Of a stretch of 64,000 bases of DNA, positions 1 through 12,642 are shown piece by piece (positions within the stretch are counted from its first letter, which is position 1; each line of letters opens with the position of its first letter). Made by a program: the position numbers and the translations under genes. A model generated the notes under the pieces. That model was not told the origin of the DNA and searched no databases. It saw nothing but the letters and a program-made list of their open reading frames with translations. Origin of the DNA: Fremontodendron californicum (Eukaryota > Streptophyta > Magnoliopsida > Malvales > Malvaceae); NCBI GenBank assembly GCA_030761205.1, contig JAULJL010000028.1, positions 12,444,001 to 12,508,000 on the forward strand, given 5' to 3'.

Positions 1-254
1 AGATGTACCAAAAAATGATGATACAGACTCACAATAAGAAGGTTCGCCCTAGGCAATTTCGGGAAGGGGAATTGGTATTGAGAAAGATTCTCCCTATTGT
101 AAATGATCCTCGCGAAAAATGGACTCCAAATTGGGAAGGTCCTTACGTGGTGAGGAAGGCTTTTTCTGGAGTAGTATTGATCTTGACCCGGATGGACGGT
201 GATGATTTGAGAAGTCCCCTAAATTTTGATGAGTTGAAAAAATATTATGCTTAA
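1..254 (+). pseudogene. Ty3/gypsy polyprotein, integrase C-terminal end (partial)
   Basis: This is the last 83 codons of a gypsy-type pol polyprotein, open from the left window edge to a TAA at 252-254. The stretch around KWTPNWEGPYVV, followed by a hydrophobic strand, is the familiar C-terminal tail of plant Ty3/gypsy integrases (GPY/F-like module), which helps bind target DNA and chromatin. The rest of pol and gag lie to the left of the window. Its strand and position agree with the polypurine tract and 3' LTR downstream. The visible segment has no internal stop, so it may come from a fairly intact element, but only the tail can be judged. Confidence 0.8.
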
Positions 255-1074
255 AAAAATTAAATGAAAAAAAAAAAAGAAAAAGAAAAAAAAAGGAAAG
301 GAAAGGAAAGGTTTAAGGCGAAAGCCCTAAAGGGCGACTTAAAATCGAAAAGAGGACACTTGGGTTGACAACCCGAAAAGGGTGGCCCAAGTACTTGCCA
401 AGTTGGATCGTAGGATCAATGCTCCGTGAAAAAGGGAATGAAGCTTCAGAGGTTCAGAAAAAGGGGCAAAGCTCAATTTGACGCGTCTTCGAAAGTTGAG
501 AAGTTACCCAAGTAAATGGCTCGTTCAAAATAAATTTCAAACGAATTGAAGCAGGAAGGTCCAAGATATTCTACATCTAGGGCATCTGCGACCTACAAAC
601 TTTACATTTGTCTATTAAATTCTTGATACTTACTTTTTGTTATATGAAATATTATTGCAAAGAACCTTGTTATTGTCATTTCTTTTATTACATTTGGCTA
701 TTTCGTTACCATTTTCATTAGATTTTGTGATGCATTTTGATTGATTATCGAATTGAAGGATGATTAGTAAGCATAAAAATCTTAAAAATGAAAGGATTTC
801 TTTGAATTATTATGGAGTAGAGTTAAATTTTTGAAGAGGTTCAGAAACCATTAAAATTTGAAAAAACACAAATCCAAGATCTTGGGAGGCTTGTTAAGTG
901 GGGCAAACAGTAGAAAGATTGAAGACATCTTCATGGAGTCAGAAAATCCGTGGATCATAAAGGAATCATGGATTACAACTCATGACACAAACATATAATG
1001 GCATTCGCCTCTGGGGAACATGCCTTTTACAAGCATTTGCAAAACATATCATCAACATAGTTGCATTTTGACTA
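255..1074 (+). other. Gypsy 3' non-coding region between pol and tandem array
   Basis: No gene is visible here. It begins with a purine-rich run (about 262-312, almost all A and G) and continues as low-complexity sequence. A long non-coding spacer between pol and the 3' LTR is known from large plant gypsy lineages (Tat/Ogre-like). I assign it to the element because it lies between the integrase tail and the polypurine tract. Confidence 0.6.
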
Positions 1075-2185
1075 ACAGTGCAGGAATCGTGGAATATTTT
1101 CTTTTTGTTTTTAAATTGAACTCGTTTTTGGAAATGGGTCGAGCCTCGAGATCGTCGTTGAGGTATATATTTTGTTTTTAAATCGAACTCGATTTTGAAA
1201 ATGGGTCGAGCCCCGAGATCCCCATTGAGGTATTTCTTTGTTTTAAATCGAACTCATTTTTTTCAAATGGGTCGAGCCCCGAGATCGTCGTTGAGGTATT
1301 ACCTTTTATTTTAAATCGAACTTATTTTTTTCCAAATGAGTCGAGTCCCGAGATTGTCGTCGAGGTATTTCTATTACCTTTTGTTTTAAATCGAACTTGG
1401 TTTTTTACAAATAAATCGAGCCCCGAGATTGTTGTCGAGGTATTTCTTTTCCTTTTAAATCTAACTTGTTTTTTCCAAATTAGTTAAGCCCCGAGATTGT
1501 CGTCGAGGTATTTCTTTTCCTTTTAAATCAAACTTGTGAGTTGAGCCCCGAGATTATCATTGAGATATTTTTTTCTTTTAAATCGAACTTGTTTTTTTTT
1601 TCAAATGAGTCGAGCCCAGAGATTGTTTTCGAGGTATTTCTTTTCCTTTTAAATCAAACTTGTGAGTCGAGCCCCCATATTGTCGTCGAGGTATTTCTTT
1701 TCCTTTTAAATCGAACTTGTTTTTTTCCAAATGAGTCAAGCCCCGAGATTGTCGTCGAGGTATTTCATTTGCTTTTCAATTGAACTCATTTTTTTCCAAA
1801 TGGGTCGAGCCCTGAGATCGCCATCGAGGTATTTCTTTTTGTTTTAAATCGAACTCATTTTTTTCAAATGGGTTGAGCCTCGAGATCGCCCTCGAGGTAT
1901 TTTTTTTTTTGCTTTAAATCGAGCTCGTTTTTTCCAAATGGGTTGAGCCTCGAGATCGTCGTCGAGGTATTTCTTTTTATTTTAAATTGAACTCGTTTTT
2001 TTTCCAAATGGGTCAAGCCCCGAGATCATCGTCAAGGTATTTTTTTTTGTTTTAAGTCGAACTCGTTCTTGAAAATAGGTCGAGCCTCGGGATCACCGCC
2101 GACGTATTGCTTTTGTTTTAAAAGTCGAACTCGTTCCCTTGAGATGAGTCGAGCCTTGGTATCGCGGTCAAAGTATTTTCACCTC
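1075..2185 (+). repeat. Tandem repeat array inside gypsy 3' region (about 16 units of 55-70 bp)
   Basis: The array has about 16 head-to-tail copies of a unit built on TCGAGCCCCGAGATCG, then TCGAGGTATTTCTTTT, then TTTTAAATCGAACTCG and a T-rich stretch with CAAATGGG. Copies of the GAGCCCCGAGAT core start near 1140, 1204, 1270, 1341, 1418, 1485, 1541, 1609, 1668, 1737, 1805, 1873, 1943, 2013, 2080 and 2148. Most units are 65-70 bp. Two units in the middle (before 1541 and before 1668) lack the T-rich/CAAAT part and are about 55-60 bp. Outer copies keep CpG-rich cores and middle ones have more T, so divergence is uneven. Open frames across it are by-products of the periodicity. Confidence 0.9.
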
Positions 2186-2302
2186 AAGACCAAAATCTTT
2201 AAATTTCTGTTTATGGAAAACTCTCTTTTTAGAATAACCTACACACCCAGACAAAATCGTTGTCTATTTTATCTTTGCCCTATTCCTAATTCTCAGCAAT
2301 GG

Positions 2303-2317
2303 TCAAAGAGGGGCAAC
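2303..2317 (+). other. Polypurine tract (plus-strand primer) of gypsy element
   Basis: TCAAAGAGGGGCAAC lies directly before the LTR start TGTAGACAC. An AAAGAGGGGCAA-type tract next to TGTAGACAC is the usual plus-strand priming site in this group of plant gypsy elements. It fixes the LTR boundary at 2318. Confidence 0.8.
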
Positions 2318-5300
2318 TGTAGACACTTAATTTTGTCTGGACCCCCTAAGCAAGACACATTTACCTTCAATTTAGATTTTTCTAAGCCCATTTTTCTAAG
2401 TGGATGGCAAATTTTTGGTCGAAAATGGAAGTCTATTTTTGCTTAAGTAATGGAAATTTTGGTGGAACTATGGAAGCCCACTATTTAATGTCTAAGTGGT
2501 AGGATTTTTTTTATTGGAAGAGGATGACTCATTTTTCAAGACCAAATGAAAGAATAATGGATAGAAAATGAAGAGCCCAACTTGTATAAAAAAATATGAA
2601 GAGCCCAACTTTAGGAGTCCATGTAGGATTTTTTTGGGTGGGAGGACCAAATCTAATATTCATATAGGAAGATGGATGAGGGGTGAGTTTAGAATTAAGT
2701 AAAGTTGTAGGAGAATTGTGTAAATAAGTGAGGTAAAGTTGTAATTAAAAATGATGAGTGGAAGATGTCTTCGGAGGGCTAAATAGCATGTTAGTAAATA
2801 AATGGATAGGTGATAAAAGCAAATGACATGAGTCATCTTATTAGTACATAAGTTGGTATTTTGGCCAATAGGAGCCATTCTTGGAGGCTAAGTTGGATGA
2901 CCATTGGCTAGCCAATGGGTGGTAAACTTTATGAGGAAGGGGTGAATCCTATTGGCTAAAGCATGTGATGTTACCAAGTGGCTAAAAAACGATGACACTA
3001 GAAGCTTGTAGAGATATTTTTGGCCAAGGCTCTTAGGAGGCAAAGGGAGATATATATTTTTTCATTCACTCTCTATTCACTTATTCATCCACTCTTGAAA
3101 AATCACTAAGGAAGGGAGAAAAGAGGAAGAGAAAAAAGAGAGAAAAGAGATAAAAAAGAAAGAAAGGTTGAGAGTTTTTCTTGAAAAGTTTAGTTAAGGT
3201 AGCCTACATTCTCTTCTCTTTCAATAGTTTTTCCATTTTTCAAGCTTACTTTCTTCTTCTCCTTCTTCATGTTATTTATTTCTCCTCTTTTAAAAAAATT
3301 GATGAAGTTATGAGCTTGATGATTTTAGAGTTTTCTAAGCGATGGTTCGGCCGGATTAACAATCCATGTGGCCAACCTTGAGCCAACTTCTTATTTTGTT
3401 AAAAGTGGCCATCTATGATATTGCTATTCTTGTTATTTTGATATTGTTATTTTTTCTATTTTTATTGCTATTCTTGTTATTTCTACTGTTATTCTTGTTA
3501 TTTTGATATTGCTATTTTTGTTATTTCTATTTTTGTTGTTTCTATTGCTATTATTGTTATTTATATCCTTGTTATTTTGATATTGCTATTCTTGTTATTT
3601 CTATTCTTGTTTTTTTTTTATATTTGTTATATATTTCTTGCCATGGTCCATTGTGGTTGATAATGAGCTTTTCTTATGGTTTTCTTTTTAAATATAATGA
3701 ACTAATGAGCTTGATGATCTTAGATTTTTCTAAGTGATGGTTGAGCCGGATTAACAATCCATGTGGCCAGGCAACTTCTCATTTTGTTAAAAAATGATAT
3801 CTATGACCTTTTGCTTATAGCTTTGCCATCTTTATTTGCCATTTATTATTTTTATGGTTTATTCTGGAGCATTCTTGATTAATTGCATATTTTTCTTTCT
3901 TTAAAAAAGAGTGGTTATGAGCTTGATGATATTGGGTTATTCCAAGTGATGGTTAGGCCGGGTTAACATCCAAGAGGCCAAACTTGAGCCAATCACTTTG
4001 TTTGCATTAAAATATGTTTATAAATGATTTCCAACATGATTTTGGTTAAGATTAATTAATGGTCTCTAGCCAAAATCTTGTTTTCCAAAGTGTTCGAAAA
4101 AACAATGTTTTAAATGTTGGATTTGATGATTTTGGAGAACATGAGTCTATGTATTTTTTGACCAAATAAAAAACTTTTTTAACCTCATTTAATATATTCC
4201 TAGATGATTCAATGGTTTAAATGTCAGATTTTTTTGAGTTTTCCTTAAGGGTTTAAAAAAATAGTTTTGACAAAACCGAATTTAGGTGAATTTGGTGATT
4301 TTGGGCAACATGAGTTTATGCATTTTTGTGCAAATAAAAAACTGTTTTAACTTCATTTAATATACTCCTAAATGAGTCCATGGTTAAAATTTTAGATTTT
4401 TTTTTTGAGTTTTCCTTAAAGGTTAAAAAATAGTTTGATAAAATCGGGTTTTGGTGGCTAAAACGAGCTTTAAAACAAGTAAAAGTTTAGATTTTCACAC
4501 TAAGGGGAGGGGCTAGCCGAGGCCCTTAGGGGGGATGTTTCTAAGTTGTTTTTTGGTCATTTAAGGTTAAAAAATGAGGTCTTGATAAACCAGGCTAAGG
4601 GTAGTTAAAACGAGATTCAAAATCGAGTCAAATTTTGGGCATTTTTGCCCTAGGGACATTCGGCCAAGTGCTTTTCCCTTCTAAACAAATTTGCATATTT
4701 TGTTTTCTTTTTTTAAAGCATTGCATTAAGGCTCACTTAGGGTTATTTGGATGCCAAGCAAGGGCATTCGAATATCATTTCTAATCCGAGCTAAATTCGT
4801 GCCCAAAGATCTTTATTTCTTTGAATCCAATTTAAGTTTCTTTCAAAGGTATTAGGATACCTCCTTAGGTATTCCGATGCCCTCTCTTCAAGAGAGAAAC
4901 ACATCTCGATAATGGTCCCGTTTTCATGCATTGCATATTTCAAAAGTGTTTTCTTTAAATTTGGCATTAAAATGTGCTTTCTCGATTACATAAGCATTTG
5001 GCAAGAATTATTTCTTAATTTTTTGTCGGCATTGTCGAGAAGGTTAGAAAATCCTTCAACGCACGTGCTTATGAAATTGTAAAGCATGGTTTTTGTTTAC
5101 CCAAAATTACGTGTATATTAAGTGAAAGAGTATTTTGTCAAGCTTTACCGAGCTTGTCGGGGAGTTCGGTTAAAGTTTTCGATGTTTTCCATTTATGTAA
5201 TTTCAAATAAATAAATATATGAACTAAAGGATTTTAAAATATGGTTGTGCATATCTTTGTTTATGTTCTTAAATAATTGTTGCTTATGCCATGTTCTTAA

Positions 5301-6217
5301 TTATGCCACTTGATGATTATGCTTTGTATAATTTTTGTTATGATATTAATAATTGATTTTCATGTTAATTTCATGTTCATAATTTTATTAATTCATGATT
5401 CTTTACTTATGAGTATGATCTTGTTTATGCTATGTAATATTTGTTGTTTAAGTTAATATTTTGATTATGCCTCGTGATTAATATTACTTAGATAAATTTT
5501 GTCTATGCCATGTGATAATTAGTGATCATATTACTTTGTTTATATTGCATGTTAATATTTCTTTTGCATATTCATATTTATCCAAATGAATTTTAATGCA
5601 TGCAAAAGTCACCTTTTGAACAATAAATAAGGCAATATTCACGAGTTAAAATAATTCATGAGTTCTCTGCTAGGTCATGTTGGGGAGGATTTCATCAATT
5701 GTCATTAACAACAGAATACCCTTCTATTAAAGAGGAGATGATTCAGAGGATTTCAAAATTAAGAAAACTTCTATGTTTTGCCGGGTATGTCGGGAAATAT
5801 AGAAAATTTTGTGACAATAAATTTCGAATCATTATTCAAATAATATGATTGTTTTTAAAAGGGAATTATCTTTGAGTACCGAATCTAAAACCAATTTTCA
5901 TTGAGACTCGACATAACACATGATTAATAAGGTACCGTTTTATATGGATGTTGTGGGGATGCTATAACCTTCCCCGTGACATAACCGACTCCCGAACCCG
6001 TATTTGTTTTTCTCTGGTTTAACGTGGATTTTAAAATTGGTTTTCCAAAATATTTTACAAAAACCGATTTTAATAGGTGACCAATCACACCTAACCAAAA
6101 AAAGATTGGTGGCGACTCCATTTTTTTAGTTTGTTTTCAAACCCTCATATTATTTAGAGGAATCTAATTATCTTTTCCTTTTTACGTCATTTTGGCAGTC
6201 GCGAGATCGTTATGACA
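2318..6217 (+). mobile_element. 3' LTR of Ty3/gypsy element (about 3.9 kb)
   Basis: The LTR starts with TGTAGACACTTAATTTTG right after the polypurine tract and ends at ATGACA near 6217, where copia sequence begins. It aligns with the solo LTR at 12643-17286, especially in the last 350 bp: ACACATGATTAATAAGGTACC, the TTGTGGGG..GCTA..CCTTCCCC block and GATTGGTGGCGACTC. Inside are three diverged copies of a module around GAGCTTGATGAT..CCGGATTAACA..GGCCAA (near 3300, 3705, 3915), a short-period TTGTTATTT(C/T) repeat at 3415-3620, and T-rich tails. There is no coding sequence. The 5' LTR is outside the window, so no target duplication can be checked and the 3' boundary is good to a few bases. Confidence 0.8.
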
Positions 6218-9200
6218 AAACTATACACAAGCTCTCTTGTTAAACCTTTTGTTAGCGGATCCGCAATATTTTCCTTTGACTTTACATAGTCAATGGAAAT
6301 AACTCCATTCGAGAGCAAGTGTTTAATAGTATTATGTATATGACGTATCTGTCTAGACTTACCATTATACATGCTACTTTGTGCCCTTCCAATTGCTGAC
6401 TGACTGCCACAATGGATGCAAATTACTGGCATTGGCTTTGGCGAACATGGAATATCCTCTAAGAAATTCTGAAGTCATTCAGCTTCCTCTCCAGCTTTAT
6501 CAAGAGCTACAAACTCTGATTCAAATCGTGGATCTTGCGATACACGTTTGTTTAGAGGATTTCCAAGATACAGTCGCTCCACCGAGCGTAAAAACATATC
6601 CACTAGTGGATTTCAAATCTTTAGTTTCAGATATCCAATTTGCATCACTATAACCCTCCAGTACTGCTGGGTATTCAGTATAGTGAAGCCCATAGTATAA
6701 TGTGTATCTAAAATATTTGAGTACCCTTTTTATTACTCTCCAATGATCCTCATTGGTATTATTAGTAAACCTACTCAGCTTACAAGTTGAGCATGCAATA
6801 TCCAGTTTGTGTAGTTCGTAACATACATCAAGCTTTCAATTATTAATTCCAGTTGGTGTATTCCCTCACCTTTATTTTGGACAGATGTACACTCAAGTCT
6901 ATTTGTGTTTTGACAATGCTATTGTTACTTTTAGAAAATTTGTCAAGAATTTTCTCAACATAATGAGATTGAGACAATACAAATCCATCAGATTTCCTAG
7001 AAATTTTGATTCCTAGTATGACATCTATAACATCCAAGTCTTTCATGTCAAACCTTTTAGTGAACATGTTCTTTGTAGACTTGATCATGTACTAATTACT
7101 GCCAAAAATCAACATGTTGTCTACATATAGACATACAATGGCATAGCCCTTATCAGTGTTCTTCACATAGAAACACTTATTAACGTAATTGATTTTAAAG
7201 TCATTTGATAACATAACTTTGTCAAATTTTTCATGCCACTATTGAGGAGCTTGTTTCAAGCCATACAATGACTTGACAAGCTTATACACTTTATTTTCCT
7301 TTCCTTTAACAAAAAACCCCTCAGGTTGTTGCATATAAACCTCTTCATCAAGGTCACCATTTAGGAAATTTGTCTTTATATTCATTTGATGTATTTCTAA
7401 CTTGTTAATAGCAGCAATGGCTATTAATGTCCGTATAGATGTTATTCTTGATACAGGTGAGTATGTATCAAAATAATCCACACCTTCTTGTTGTTTGTAC
7501 CCTTTAACAATAAGCCAAGCTTTGTATTTATCAATAGTTCCATCAACTTTTATTTTCCTCTTGAAGATCCATTTACAGCCTAGTGGTTTGCTTTCAGGTG
7601 GAAGATCCACTAGTTCCCATGTATGGTTTTGCAAGATGGATTCAATTTCGTTCTTAACTGCTTCCTTCCAATATGAAGCTTCTGGGCAGGACATTGCCTC
7701 AGAAAAACTTCGAGGTTCATTTTCTAACAAGTTAGAAAACTTGGACCAAACGTTTTTGTCGTTTTAGCCCTTTTACTTATTCTTGGGTCAAACTCATCAA
7801 CTTCTGATTGATGATTTTCGCTTAATCTTGCCTCATATATTCTTTTAAGTGAACAACTTTCCCGTGCCTCCGTAAAAAGGAATACATCCTAAAAGAATGT
7901 AGCATTCATTGATTCCTTAATTGTATTTGGATGAATATCCTCAACACTTGATTTAAGCACAAGAAAATGAGAAATCGATATGCACTACTGTTGTATACAC
8001 ATCCAATGAATACGAAATCCACAGTTTTAGGTCCTATCTTGATCTTTTTGGGATCAGGTATTGCTACCTTAGCAAGACACCCCTACACTTTGAGGTATTT
8101 GAAAGAAGGTCTCCTTCCTTTCCATAATTCATATGGTGTTTTTTCCAACTTCTTGTGGATACTTTATTAAGTATATAATTGGCAGTTAAGATTGCTTCCT
8201 TCCACAAGTTTTGAGGTGCTCTTGAACTTATTATCATGGCATTCATCATTTCTTTTAAAGTTCGGTTCTTTCATTCAACAATGTCATTTTGTTGAGGTGA
8301 ATAAGGAGTAGTAGTTTGGTGGATAATACCAAATGGGGAACAAAATTCACCAAATGGTGTACCATATTCTCCACCTCCATCACTACTTATTACCTTTATT
8401 TTTTTATCCAATTGGTTTTCAACTTCATTCTTGTAATGTTTAAACATTTCAAGAGCCTCATCTTTGCTTCTAAGCAAATAGGTATAACAATACCTTGTGC
8501 AATCATCCATAAAAGTAATATAATACTTCTTTCCACCTCTAGTTTGCACAAATTTTAAGTCACCAATATCTGAGTGAATTAATTCTCGAGGTTTACTACT
8601 TCTTTCAATTGTTTGAAAAGAAATCTTTGTGAATTTTGATTCTACACAAACTTCACACATATGGCTTTTATCAAAATCCATAGTTGGTAATAAATCATGA
8701 TTTATTAACCTTTGTATATAATTGTAATTGACATGTCCTAACCTGCCATGCCACACATTACAAGACTCAAGCAAGTTGGAAGAAGAGGCATTATTATTAT
8801 TGTTCTCATCCTTGGTTACAATGGTCATTGCATTTCATTTTGAAGAGGCCATCACAAAGATACCCATTTCTTACAAACATACCCCTTTCCTACAAACATA
8901 CCATTCTTGGTAAGTACAAATTTAGCACTTTCAAAGACCATTTTAAAACCATTTTTGCTCAATAATGAGCCATACACTAGGTTCTTCCTAATATCCGCTA
9001 TATGGAGTACATTGTTGAGGGTGAGAAGCTTCTCAGAAGTCATCTTTAGAATGACTTTCCCAATGCCAAGTATTTGGAGGTAGATGCAATCCCCATGTAG
9101 AGTTGTTCACCATCCACTTCTTTATAAGTGGAGAACATCCTCTTTTAAGCACAAGCATGTCTTGTAGCACCAGTATCAATCCACCATGCTAAGGATTGTT

Positions 9201-9470
9201 GACCAAGTCGACCTCAGAGACAACTGCTGACAAGTTCATATCTGAAACTTCGTTTGAGAGGTCATCAACCTCAGTTAAGAACTTAGTCAAGTTCATGGTG
9301 GTCAAATAAAACAGCATCTTTTGCTGCCACCTCTTAAAGTTCGACCCATTGAACTTTTCAGGTTTCTCACCATGCACCAGGAGGGTGACGATGGAATCCC
9401 CCCTTTCGAAGAAGTCTTAGCCACGATATTTTCAGAAGTTTGAAAAGAAGTAGAAGACATATTATCTAAA
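6218..9470 (-). pseudogene. Decayed Ty1/copia polyprotein (gag-integrase-RT-RNase H)
   Basis: Read on the minus strand, this holds the copia order gag, protease/GAG-pre, integrase, reverse transcriptase, RNase H. A gag start lies near 9462. Integrase segments at 8271-8828 show HSDIGDL and SSDGGGEY (two acidic catalytic positions) and end at an in-frame TGA where related proteins have an arginine (VE*KNR). Reverse transcriptase at 7239-7730 carries WIFKRK and YMQQPEGF. The catalytic box near 7115-7135 reads YVDN instead of YVDD. RNase H lies at 6218-6700. Many frameshifts and stops make it non-functional. The C-terminus is cut at 6217 by the gypsy LTR, which suggests that the gypsy element inserted into this copia; the missing 3' end would lie left of the window. 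Confidence 0.85.
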
Positions 9471-9699
9471 ACCAATATAAAATAAATATTGCTTATAATA
9501 CAATAAAAAAACCAAACACCAATATAACAATAAAATTAAGATATTGGTTTAATCACAATTTAAATAAATACTAGCACAATTTTTTATAAACAAAATAAAT
9601 AATGGTTATGACAAGCAAGTAACCCAACAAAGAAAACAAATAAACAAAATAAAAGGTAGATAATTTTCACCTTAAGATTATTGGAGATATTTTATATAT

Positions 9700-10642
9700 T
9701 TGTAAAAACTTTGTTGAAAAATTTACTTGCAACAATTAAATAGCATGCATTTAAATAGAATTTGAGAGAACTTACTTGTTGAAGACAAAATTGAAAAATA
9801 AAGAACTTAAAGTTGTTGCCAAGAATTGAACCCTTTGTCCTTAAGGCGAAATTGCCCGTCACTTGGTACACACGGATGCAATGCAATTGCCTTCCAGGAT
9901 TTCAACAACACCACTTTGAAAAATTGCACAGCTTGTCAAAGTCCATGAACTTAAGGAATTTGACTCAATTCTCTCTCTACAATGATAGATTCCTAAGCTT
10001 TAGAGTAGATGGAATAAATAAGACAAAAGCCTTAGAAAACCAGAACAATAAAAAAAGAAAAAAGCTTAAGAAATTTTGAATACTTTTTCCATCATATCAA
10101 AGCACCTATTTATAAGGACTTGTGGGGCCAAAACATTAATCACCCATAATACATGAATGTCCATAATTTATGAATGTTCACTAATTAAGTTCATGAATGT
10201 TCTTAGTTCATGAATGTACATAATTCATGAAAGTCCATTAATAATATTCATGTATATCATACCATAATTAATGTTTTGATTCATGCCCCAAGAAATTTAG
10301 GGACTGAAATGTTACTGATCATACATGAAATAAGTAGCAAATTTTTTTTCCATTTAACCAAACCCAAGCCCACGAGCCCACGGCCCAAATCACAAGACAA
10401 GCTTGTAATCTATCAAATATTTGAGAATTTTAGGGTTTGAAATTTTACCATCCAAAGGTTCTTTGAGATCAATTTCCTATTCACCTATAATTGGTTTTAA
10501 ACATGTTAATGTTCCATGTTAAATAACCTATGTTGGAGCACAAAATCTAGCAAAGTTTTAACCTCAAATGTGAGTGGACCTCCAAATATAATTTGGCCTC
10601 AAAAGCGCCCATTAACCATGTTTTATAAAATCAATTCCAACA
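9700..10642 (-). mobile_element. 5' LTR of the decayed copia element
   Basis: On the minus strand the sequence begins TGTTGGAATTGATTTTA at 10642, a typical copia LTR start, and leads into the gag region through about 240 bp of untranslated leader. The inner edge (near 9700) is not resolved: I could not recognise a canonical tRNA-Met primer binding site. The partner 3' LTR is not in the window. Confidence 0.55.
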
Positions 10643-12642
10643 CTAACTATTATTAAAATATATATAAAAATAATTTATCAATACACTCATATATTAATGC
10701 CTTTAATGATCATTTTTATTCTTATTTCACAGTCACCGTTGTCATTGATTTTAATCACACCGCTACGGTATCCAATCTCACTATTACAGTAACTAATTTC
10801 ACCGGAGTCAATCTCACCATTCATCTAAATGAACCTTAAGTATGTTAGGGTCCATTTGGATGGGCGGTGAGCTTCGGTGAGATTAAAAACAGCGGTGGCT
10901 ATGAAGATTGAGTACTGTAGCGTGAGATTAAAATCAGTGGTGAGATATGTGTTTGGATTCAGTGGTGAGATATGTGTTTGGATTCAAACGCAACGGTGGC
11001 AGTGAGATGAATTATAGTGAGAAAGAAAAATGACCATTAAGGGTATTAAATTAAAATGTGTATATATAATAAATAATTAAAAATTATTTATATTATATTT
11101 ATATTAAATAATAAAAAATATATTAAAAATATATTTATGTTAAATAATAATTTAAAAACTAGAAATTAAAAAATAAATAATTAAAATTTTTATAAAAAAA
11201 TTGAATAAAATTTTAAAAAAAGAAAAATAGTGGAAGGGGTAAAATATATAAAATTATCTTTATATATTTTAATAATATTAAAAAATTTAACATATATTAT
11301 TTTATATATTTATTTAAATTTTAATTAATTAACTAATTATACAAGTATATAAATTTATTTATTATATTAAATTACTAAATATTTAATTTTTTTAAATAAA
11401 AAATTGAAAAATAAATTAACAACATAAGTATGGAATAATTTAAAAATAAATTAAATTTTTTTAAATAATAAATAAATAAAATAATAAAAACCATTAAAAA
11501 TAACAAAAAGGACAAAATTGAGATTTAGTTCTCCACTAGAGGGTCTAGTTAGCAACTGGACCCTCAGCCCTCTAATTGAAAACTGGAGGGCAATGGAATT
11601 TTAATCGCACCGGGGTGTATCCAAATGCACCCAGCGGTACGATTGCTCTTTAAAAAGAGCAAAAAGGGGCATAGATTCCATCGCAGTGGGGTGCGATGGA
11701 ATCCATATGCATCCTTAACCATAGATTTTGACCGTTTGATTCAGTTACTATTTGGTTGATTCTTGAATTTTTTTTTTGAATGTGTTCTTTTTTTTTTTTT
11801 TCTAATAATATGATCAAGATATCATTCAAATTTTGTTTGATTTTCATTTTTTCTCGAATAATTCTAAAAGATTATTTTTTACATTAATTTGATGTATTTA
11901 AAATTTCATTTTAAAAATTCTCCCACAAAGATCAAATCCAGTTTACAAAAATGAACTTCTTCCATTACCAAGTAAACTAACCTAACCTCTTGTGTGTTGA
12001 TGTGTGTTTTTTTATTTTTATTTTGACATTAGTTTTGCTCAATTCAATTTTTCTTATCAATGTTGACTGTCCTTTTCTTGGATAATTGTACTTCTTTTTA
12101 TGGATAAACCTGATTGTTTTATGCCTATCTCAACAAATTTATAAAAAAATTATTAAATATTATTTATAAATATTATTCTTTTTATTTTTGATATCATAAA
12201 AAAATTATTTATGATGTAATTGCGAAATTGAATTTAGTTACAATGATAGATTTTTTTTTTTAAAATCATTCATAACTAAAAATAATAATATGGAAAAGCT
12301 CATAAAATATAAAATAAAATTATTAAATATTATTAGATTACTATTTAATGTAGATGTGTTCATGGATCCGATGGGATCTAAGTGTGATATCAACATCACA
12401 TATACTTGCTCAAATCCGGCCCAACTCGAAATATTAGTCTCAAATTATGCCCCAAGCCCGCCTATATTTGTAAATGGGTAGTCCAAACCCATTTAGACCC
12501 GTCCATATTATTTTTTTTCTAAAACATTTTAAACAAATATGTTATTTTTATTTAAGTTTTAGTAATTTTTTTTCTTTTATTAAGTTTTAAAACATGAATA
12601 GCTTAACATATTTTAAAATATTTACACTATAATATTATATAT
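10643..12642. repeat. AT-rich spacer with foldback repeat (10690-11060) and related ends to 11715
   Basis: No gene is seen. Sequence at 10690-10835 is an imperfect inverted copy of 10848-11060: CACCATTCATCTAAATGAACC on one side, GGTCCATTTGGATGGGCGGTG on the other, both with ATTTTAATC and CACCG blocks. The same motif family returns inverted at about 11600-11630 and 11695-11715 (TATCCAAATGCACC, TCCATATGCATCC). A relative lies at 36166-36350. The pattern is that of a degenerate hAT-type foldback or MITE. I could not fix a target duplication. The rest (11060-11510, 11720-12640) is A/T homopolymer-rich. Confidence 0.5.

Noticed and set aside
1541..1783. 80-codon open frame with repeated SSPEI(V/I)(V/I)EVF units
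   Set aside because: It is the tandem array read in one frame; the periodic peptide follows from the DNA repeat.
1075..2185. CRISPR-like array
   Set aside because: Units are contiguous and diverged throughout, with no constant repeat and unique spacers; the setting is a plant retrotransposon.
2069..2446. 125-codon open frame
   Set aside because: It crosses the end of the tandem array, the polypurine tract and the LTR start, so it cannot be a real gene.
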